Source: Nephrocerus scutellatus
Lineage: Eukaryota > Arthropoda > Insecta > Diptera > Pipunculidae
Direction of reading: 5' to 3'
Assembly: GCA_947095585.1 (NCBI GenBank)
Contig: OX352761.1
Coordinates: forward strand, 92,259,833 to 92,323,832
Length of the DNA: 64,000 nt
The position numbers and the translations under genes are program-made. Under the pieces are notes generated by a model, which was not told the DNA's origin, did no database searches, and saw only the letters and a list, made by a program, of their open reading frames with translations. Position 1 is the stretch's first letter. Each line of letters starts with the position of its first letter. Of the stretch, positions 57,735 to 64,000 are shown one piece after another.

Positions 57735-58363
57735 TTATATTTACTCTAATATACATGTTTTCTCGTATTGCAATATTCATGCAATATACATGTTTTGTTG
57801 TATTGCAATATACATGTTTTGATTTTATTATACGCATGCTCTACCATATGCTTGGTGTGTTTGTTTGCTCTGCTGACGTCATTTACACATTTGGTTTTTT
57901 TGAAAACGGTTTGTGTTTTGAAAAGTTTCATCGGTCATCGACCCCATCAGCCGTTTGTCTGAAGTGTGAATTGGGTTCCGATCGGTGCGTAAGTGTCCAG
58001 GAGGTAAGTGTTAGAGGGACAGCCATATTTTCGGGCGAATTCAATGCTGCTATCGTTTTGTGCTTGATTTCTTTTTCTTTTTTGAATTTTCTGTTCGCCT
58101 ATGACTCATGCTAGATCAGTTGCGTCGGATTGGTCACTGCAGTTTCGCTCGACTCGGTGGTGGTTAGATTCACCGCCTGTGGTTGGTTGTCCTTTGAGTG
58201 CTTGCCTGCTATTATGAGAAAAGGAGAATGGTGGATATTGAGTCATTTTTTTGTGTTTTGTTAGGTGATTTATTGACTACCATTTCCACTCTTCTTTTAT
58301 ATTGAGTGATTTTTGTGTAGTTTTGTGTGGGCAAAATTATATTAAAGAGTTTTGTTCCTCACA
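57735..58363. other. region beyond truncated pol; possible element edge
   Basis: The start has about four imperfect repeats of TATTGCAATATACATGTTTT (57740-57830). On the - strand the far end reads TGTGAGGAACAAAACTC at 58363, weakly similar to the 3' LTR start, so it may be a diverged LTR edge, but no target duplication is found. No coding region is supported. Confidence 0.35.
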
Positions 58364-59203
58364 CCATATAGCTTTCTGAATCAAAAAAAAATGCCGGCAG
58401 ATCAATGTTTTGTGTATTTACTCAAAAAAATCAAGAGATTGTTTAATCTACATCAAATTTCAGAAATCGGATTTCTCTTTAAGATTAACTCCCTTTTCTA
58501 CCAAATTCACTAATACGTAGAAATGTCCATTTTTTATTATAATAAATGACAGCTAACAATCTAAATACACCATTTTGGTTGCTGTTTTGCTGGTTTTCAA
58601 ATTCTAATTCCTTTTTACTCAGAAAATAACATACGCCTGTTGTATTGTGACTATTGTGAGATTATTTTCTAGTGTAAGGTTATAAAACTGTGTCTTAAAA
58701 TTATAAACAAAATTTTGTTTCGACTAATTATTGGTGTTTATGTCCAACACCGATTTGGATTTCGACAGGAAAATAAATGTAATTAAAATGATTATTTCTG
58801 TATAAAATTAAGCGCGTTAATAACTTTTAAGTAATAATTTTTAATTTTTTTATTGTTTTTAATAAAATTATCACTAAAATAAAAAAAAATATTTAAAATT
58901 TTTAATATATTATGTTGCTACATTCATTTGAGTGACTCGAGAAGCGCCGACCTTTTGGCGTTTTTTTAGTAACTAAGTATTTGTAATTTTGTCAATACAA
59001 ATTTCGTTGCTTACATAGAATATTAAATTTAATTAATAAAAATATTAGTTTTATATATAAAAAAATATAAATATTTTTAATATTTAAAGAAACCAAAAAA
59101 GTAAACAAGTATAAACAACAACAAAACATACATTTGAAATGGCGCTATCGGGCAATAGCCTTAGTTCGAAAAAATTTTTGTCGTACATGCTTACATAAGA
59201 GCT
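58364..59203. other. AT-rich intergenic DNA, no gene seen
   Basis: Long A/T runs and short palindromic ATAATTTT motifs only. Confidence 0.5.
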
Positions 59204-59436
59204 GTATTTTATTTGGACTCTGAATCCGAATTCGAATGTCAAAACCAGCCAAAACCAGCCAATCAGCAGGTTTTCCAATTCCAAAGAAGGAATTCGACAG
59301 TGCAATTATTAGCCGTATTTTAATTGCCGAGGAATAAGGAATTACAGCACCAATTGCACTGTCGAATTCCTTCTTTGGAATTGGAAAACCTGCTGTTTTG
59401 ATGGTTTGGCTCGGATTCAGATTCCAAATAAAATAC
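59204..59436. repeat. hairpin-forming inverted repeat, 44-bp perfect core
   Basis: The arms 59264-59307 and 59352-59395 are perfect inverted copies over 44 bp (CAGCAGGTTTTCCAATTCCA at the outer side). Imperfect extension continues outward to GTATTTTATTTGGA (59204) and TCCAAATAAAATAC (59436). The loop is 44 bp. Confidence 0.9.
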
Positions 59437-59783
59437 TAGCTGCGTTGCTTTGGCAAAGCCTCTCTCTGGCTTTACAAAGCAACAGCTTGCTTTTGGCTTT
59501 ATCGCTTTACGGTGAGCACCAGTACTATAAAATGGCTTTAGTTTCCTTAATCCTGAACATTTTTATTTACTACGGTTTCATGTCGCTTTAACACCGCCTT
59601 ACAGTGAGTGCTATAACTATAAAATGGCTTTAGTCTTAAATCATAAAAACTTTTTGGATTTATTTTCGGCTTTATGCTTATGCGATTGTTGTTGTAAGCC
59701 AAGCTGGATTAGCCAAGGCAATACAGCAACAGTTGTTGTTGTAATTCCTTATTCACCGGCAAAAAAAATACGGCTATAATTGC
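59302..59783. mobile_element. MITE-like element with ~45-bp inverted ends
   Basis: Left end 59302-59347 (GCAATTATTAGCCGTATTTT, GGAATAAGGAATTAC) and right end 59738-59783 (GTAATTCCTTATTCACCGG, ATACGGCTATAATTGC) are inverted copies with a few differences. The interior contains the right arm of the 44-bp hairpin, so two foldback structures overlap. No coding region is recognised. Confidence 0.65.
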
Positions 59784-59875
59784 GATATGTCAAAATTACC
59801 ACTTTGAGGATTTCGATTTGCCGTAAGTCGAAAGTCGCAATACGACAGATACAGAATCGGCCCCATGAATTTTGA

Positions 59876-60215
59876 TTTTGTTCAATGAGAAAAAAGGCAG
59901 AACAGAACAACACAAATTTGTGAATAAAGTCAGATCAAGTTAGAACAGAAAATTACAGGCATATGTCAAGCGATAGAATGTTAAGTGATACAAGTTCCAG
60001 CAACGCCAAGTAGAAAGCATGCAATTTGCCATATCAGCTGATTTTGACATTTCTCACAAATCTGTTCTACCTCAAGAGTAGGTGCAGAAAAGCTGTCCAG
60101 AGAAGAGTCTTTGAACACAAAGTAGAACAGTCTCAGACAGAAATTTTTCTCATTGAACAGGAAAACCTGATATTTTTCTGTTCTGAACTGTTCGGAACAG
60201 CCTCATTGAACAAAA
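59876..60215. mobile_element. MITE with TTTTGTTCAATGAG ends
   Basis: 340 bp with perfect 14-bp inverted ends TTTTGTTCAATGAG at 59876-59889 and 60202-60215. Its right part, inverted, matches the hAT-adjacent sequences at 11598-11745, 20591-20740 and 29090-29235 (CTGTTCCGAACAGTTCAGAA). It may be a deletion derivative of that hAT element. Confidence 0.65.
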
Positions 60216-60235
60216 TTTTTGACGCATGCGCATAA

Positions 60236-60759
60236 TTTGATTTTGCTTTAATGTCAACAGTAGTGCTACTCGTTGTTTCCACCTCATATATTACCAAAAA
60301 AAAATAATGCTACAATATATAATTTGCGTGTTGAGTAATATTATGGAGTTATTATTGAAATGTATTCATGGCAAAAGTTAAAGATTAAATTTAGAGCACA
60401 TGTTATCGTATATGAGTAAATATCTGTTTTTGTTGCATCTAAATGTTAAGGTAATATATATTCTAAATATTGAGTTTGGTAGTGCATTAGTTGTGGTTTC
60501 GTTCATAATTTTGGTGATCACAGCTAACAATTATAACCACTAATACATATGTTCTAAATTTTCTTTGCCTCCGTCTCGGTGTTTGCAGTGCGACCATTCT
60601 CTTAAATTTCAAATTTCGCCATTTTGATCTGTGCTGATCTTGAAAATCGCTTAAAATAATCCTACAACATTTTCCTTCAATTCGGCTCACATTTATTGTA
60701 GCATTATTGTTATTTGAGATGTGTTTCCGCATTTTTATAATTTACAGTCGCTTAAGACA
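60236..60759. other. intergenic, no gene seen
   Basis: AT-rich spacer without recognisable elements. Confidence 0.4.
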
Positions 60760-60885
60760 CGCGTGCATAGACATCTCATTCTTTCCTCTCCCTAATTTCC
60801 TAACGCCCACGATGTGCTAAGCATTATAAGGGTGCAAACCCCTTTAGCATGTGTATATTATATAAAAAAAAACAACGAGTAACAC
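60760..60885 (+). mobile_element. Jockey-like 3' end, second copy
   Basis: Matches 300-445 (CATTATAAGGGTGC(A/G)AACCCC and an AT-rich tail ending in nine A residues). Only the extreme 3' end is present, a typical 5' truncation. Confidence 0.65.
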
Positions 60886-61830
60886 TTTGGTGCGACTTTC
60901 TCACATCTCACCTAGTATTGAGTACGCGAGTTGTCGTCTACATTAGACAAAAGTGAATCGATTCAGATTTTGTACTAGAATCTTGTTCTAGAATCTGTCA
61001 TTAAAATTACACTAACCCAAAGAAAGAAAAAACATCACACCACATTAAAATTGTATACTATACACCTCGTACATATACGAACGGACATCTCACGATCAGG
61101 TGAGTTTTGCACATTTACGACCAAAATTGGCCTTCTGGATACGAAGTTTGGTCGCAAAGGGTTGAAATGTGAGTTCGTAGACGTACAATTTTATTGTTGT
61201 GTGATGCATTTTCTTTCTATGGGTTAGTATAACTTTAATGACAGAATCCACTACAAAAATTGTCGCTTTGTGCGAATCGGTTCGTTCTTTCCCCATGTAG
61301 CAGATAGACAACTCACATACTCGTGACTAGGTAAAAACTCTTTAAATGACAAAACTGCAAGTAAACTACTTCTTGCAAACTAATCACATGCTCGTGACTA
61401 GTGCTGCTGAACGTATTTCAATTTGTATTATAGTGCTATTTATTTCAACCACCGTATTATTTTACTACCAAAAGCAAGTACTTTATACTACTTTTATGAA
61501 GTAATTAAAAATCGAAACGACCCTAAATTAATTTAATTTCTTCGCGAAAAAATGGTTTCATTTTCCTTTACCTGTTAATAAGTCTGTAAATTTCTCCGAA
61601 AGAGCCTAAACGTGGCATCATCCACTTCTACATATGTATTTTTTTTCTGTTATTGCTTCATGTGCTCGAAGCTAAAACGTTGAATATTTTCTGTAATTCG
61701 TATTATTATTATATCACATTATCAAAAATATTTTATATTTCCCAAAAATTATCTATATAAATTTGTTTGTGATCGTTTTGTGAACTTGTGAAAAGCTATT
61801 TGTTTTGCGATATCGCGTCACAGTATTAGT
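60886..61830. repeat. dispersed repeat shared with 49720
   Basis: The stretch 61390-61555 is a diverged copy of 49720-49875. Nothing is coded. A CATGCTCGTGACTAG-like direct repeat lies at about 61318 and 61387. Confidence 0.5.
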
Positions 61831-62315
61831 CACATCAGTATTAGCAGAAATACCCGGCGTTTCCCGGCTGTCCCATCCCACTGACCCCCGCCCACTGACC
61901 TCCCGCCCACTTACACCCCACTACCTAACCAACTCCCCAATCCAGAGAACTATAGAATCGACACTTATGCAGGCAAAAAATGTACACTTGTTCGAATACT
62001 CTTTATATGAAGATCATATACAGGGAAAACTACATTTTCCACCCCAGCGCCACCTATCGGGTCCAAATTTTGTCAACGACTTTCTTTTTATTTAAATATT
62101 ATATGGTGTGATATATGTGAGCCAAATCGTTCAATAAATAAGAATTTTCGGAAAAAAAAAAGATACCAGCACCATCTGCCGGGCTGATTTGTGAATCTAA
62201 ACCATCCAGGGCGTCACCCAAACGCATACAAAAAAATTCATTCAAATCGGTCCAGCCGTTTAGGAGGAGTTGAGTGACATACACACGTACAGTAGAATTA
62301 TATATATGTATAACG
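61831..62315 (+). repeat. 3'-tail-like repeat with ATATATAT end
   Basis: The block ending AATCGGTCCAGCCGTTTAGG, AGGAGTTGAGTGACATACAC and ATTATATATATG resembles the 3' untranslated ends of insect non-LTR or non-autonomous retroelements. It begins near AATACCCGGCGTTTCCCGG, a motif recurring at 63201. The class is uncertain. Confidence 0.5.
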
Positions 62316-63586
62316 ATAAAACAATAAAAGTATAAGTACATAATTGTGCTTGCGTAGACATAATAAAACACAGGAATATAAGCATGAAATAATATGTTTT
62401 TCACACGACCATAGACGAAAGTGACTGTTTACTACGCTATAACCAAAACTCGAAAATAGGCATTATACACTAGAGTGTGTTAACATAGAAAATACTTTTG
62501 TTATTCACTGCAGACTCAGCGAATACACATTCACACACTAGTTTTGCATTACGCATGAGCAGTTTAGAAAATTGTTTTGGTCGTGTGAAAAATAGCATAC
62601 ATTAATCGCTGAAAAAAGCTTATCGTGCTCGTTAAGCTTGAAGCTTCTAACTCGCACGATAACGTCCACTTTCCTAGCTCGTTATGTAATATACTATTGT
62701 GCAATTTCTAAAAATGACAAATCTTTTTTATTTTTCTATTGGTACTTTTTTATAAATATTTTTATCGTAAACTTCAATATAATCCCGAGTAATCTGTAAT
62801 ATACTCCGTTCCAAAAATGTTTAACAGCAGCACTGCTCTTGACATAATAAGATAATCAAATAATGCGCAAGCGTCAAAAATCATAGTACCACACATAACA
62901 CATACTAATAAAGCAAACTTGCTGTTCTGCATGAGGGTATCTTCACCAAAAAAGAATCAATTAAAAAAAATGAATGTATAAACACTTTCAACTAACTCAG
63001 CAGAATTGCACTCCAGTTTATTTAAGTCCAGCCGCCAACAAACATGTAAAATTCCACGAACTCAACACAGGTGCATCGTATCAGCAACTGCATCGTGCTT
63101 TCGCCAGGAAATTTAGTCATAACTTCTATTTTTTTCAATAAAGTGGAGGTTTCACCTTTAGCTTAATAATTTTTTTTAATAAAATTATTTAATTTTCTAA
63201 AATACCCGGCGTTTGTGCAGGTGATTAAAATGTTTTTTTTTTTGTATTAAATTCTCTATTTTAATTTTGCGTGCCCGTGGATCTGTTTGTTTGTCTGTCG
63301 TGGAATCTTGCGATCAATAACCCAATTCCCAAAATCCGATTTTATTGAAATTTAGCACAGAAGTGTATTTCCGGTGACAACACTTTCTATTGAACCTGGT
63401 CGGTATTTTAAGGTCCTTCTTAACAACCTAGAGATCAGAAAATTTGTGAGCAGCTCACTGTCGAGTGACATTTCTAATATCCTGCATGTGACACTTATCG
63501 CTAGTCGCGTGTGATGCGTAGAAAATAGGTTATTCTTTGGAATAGGCCCACCTCAAAAAGAGATAATTTGGCGGTTATTACCAATT
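62316..63586. other. intergenic; repeat fragment at 63240-63440
   Basis: No gene is seen. 63240-63440 (TTAAATTCTCTATTTTAATT, CCGATTTTATTGAAATTTAG, GACAACACTTTCTATTGAA) is a diverged fragment of the 4340-4880 repeat family. Confidence 0.5.
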
Positions 63587-63812
63587 ACCATTTGTAACGA
63601 GCATGTATATATTTGCCCACAAATTGAGGAGACCTACAATTTAATCCCGGATCCGACGGCGAATTGAGAAACTTGCTGTTATTACTCTCGGACGTTTGTC
63701 AGACTTTCGCGAGTGGTGGGCACCGTGAAAAATACTTTTGGTGTTACTGGGATTAGAACCACGAACCTCCTGCTCAGAAGCGATGCTCTTATCCACTGAG
63801 CTACGGCACTGT
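63587..63812 (-). repeat. tRNA-derived SINE, copy 2
   Basis: The head on the - strand has A-box-like TAGCTCAGTGG and a B box with one change (GGTTCTAATCC). The body matches copy 1 (CACCAAAAGTATTTTTCACG, GGTGCCCACCACTCGCGAAA). Same family as 45024-45255. Confidence 0.75.
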
Positions 63813-63849
63813 GACTAAAGAGCAAAATAAAATTACGCGCATGCATCAA

Positions 63850-64000
63850 AAAACACTTAAGACTTAAGGCTTAAGTAGATGTTATGCAGTAGTGTATTGT
63901 ATGGATTTTGGTTTTGAAAAAAAAAAACATTTTTTTGCTCTTTATGTTGGAAATCCATATAATCCTAAAAGTCTTAAGTATTACGTTTTATTGTGAGAGC
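63850..64000. repeat. inverted CTTAAGACTT motifs at the window edge
   Basis: ACTTAAGACTTAAGG near 63857 and AAGTCTTAAGT near 63969 are inverted relative to each other and may be the ends of a small element. They lie at the window edge, so this is not resolved. Confidence 0.35.

Noticed and set aside
58363..58376. 5' LTR start of the Ulp1 gypsy at TGTGAGGAAC
   Set aside because: The following sequence does not match the 3' LTR beyond a few bases and there is no matching target duplication.

Overview
The window is nuclear DNA from an insect, most likely a higher (schizophoran) fly. The grounds are short GT-AG introns, AT-rich spacers, a fly-like secreted phospholipase A2, a BRD8-type bromodomain protein and a mitochondrial phosphatidylglycerophosphate synthase, set among Jockey, RTE, gypsy, hAT and mariner-type transposons. 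The species was not identified. There are no bacterial operons, rRNA genes or CRISPR arrays.

Three host genes are recoverable. (1) A secreted phospholipase A2 precursor on the + strand (30415-39253; three exons, first intron 7.6 kb, 399 codons, signal peptide, furin-like site and intact His-Asp active site). (2) A Brd8 homologue on the - strand (42375-39376; two exons, 980 codons), convergent with the phospholipase and about 120 bp from it. (3) PGS1 on the + strand (47325-48972; four exons, 492 codons, one GC-AG intron), which makes phosphatidylglycerophosphate for cardiolipin.

Layout. 1-7.6 kb: a short-LTR (140 bp) gypsy retrotransposon on the - strand, broken by non-LTR, MITE and mariner insertions. 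5.96-30.63 kb: a head-to-tail triplication (units A, B, C) of a 7-9 kb segment. Each unit holds part of gypsy gag, its 5' LTR, a dead hAT transposase gene and the upstream region plus start of the phospholipase first exon. The A/B and B/C junctions carry the same 3-bp filler, so one founding event was followed by expansion. Only unit C keeps the full exon; A and B end in a chimeric signal-peptide ORF. A 5'-truncated non-LTR element lies in B and C but not A, a mariner MITE lies only in A, and a long-armed MITE only in B. 30.95-38.5 kb: the phospholipase intron, filled with transposon debris. 42.5-47.0 kb: MITEs, an RTE fragment and a tRNA-derived SINE. 49-51.4 kb: repeats and a decayed mariner.

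51.7-58.4 kb: a second gypsy element on the - strand with a 1.8-kb LTR rich in tandem repeats and a truncated but fairly young pol. Between integrase and the 3' LTR, where env would sit, lies a Ulp1/SENP-like (C48) cysteine-protease domain whose catalytic Cys codon now reads Tyr. This is the most unusual system in the window. 58.4-64 kb: AT-rich spacer, a 44-bp perfect inverted repeat, MITEs, a Jockey 3' end and a second SINE copy.

All family assignments come from motif recognition by eye; no database search was run.
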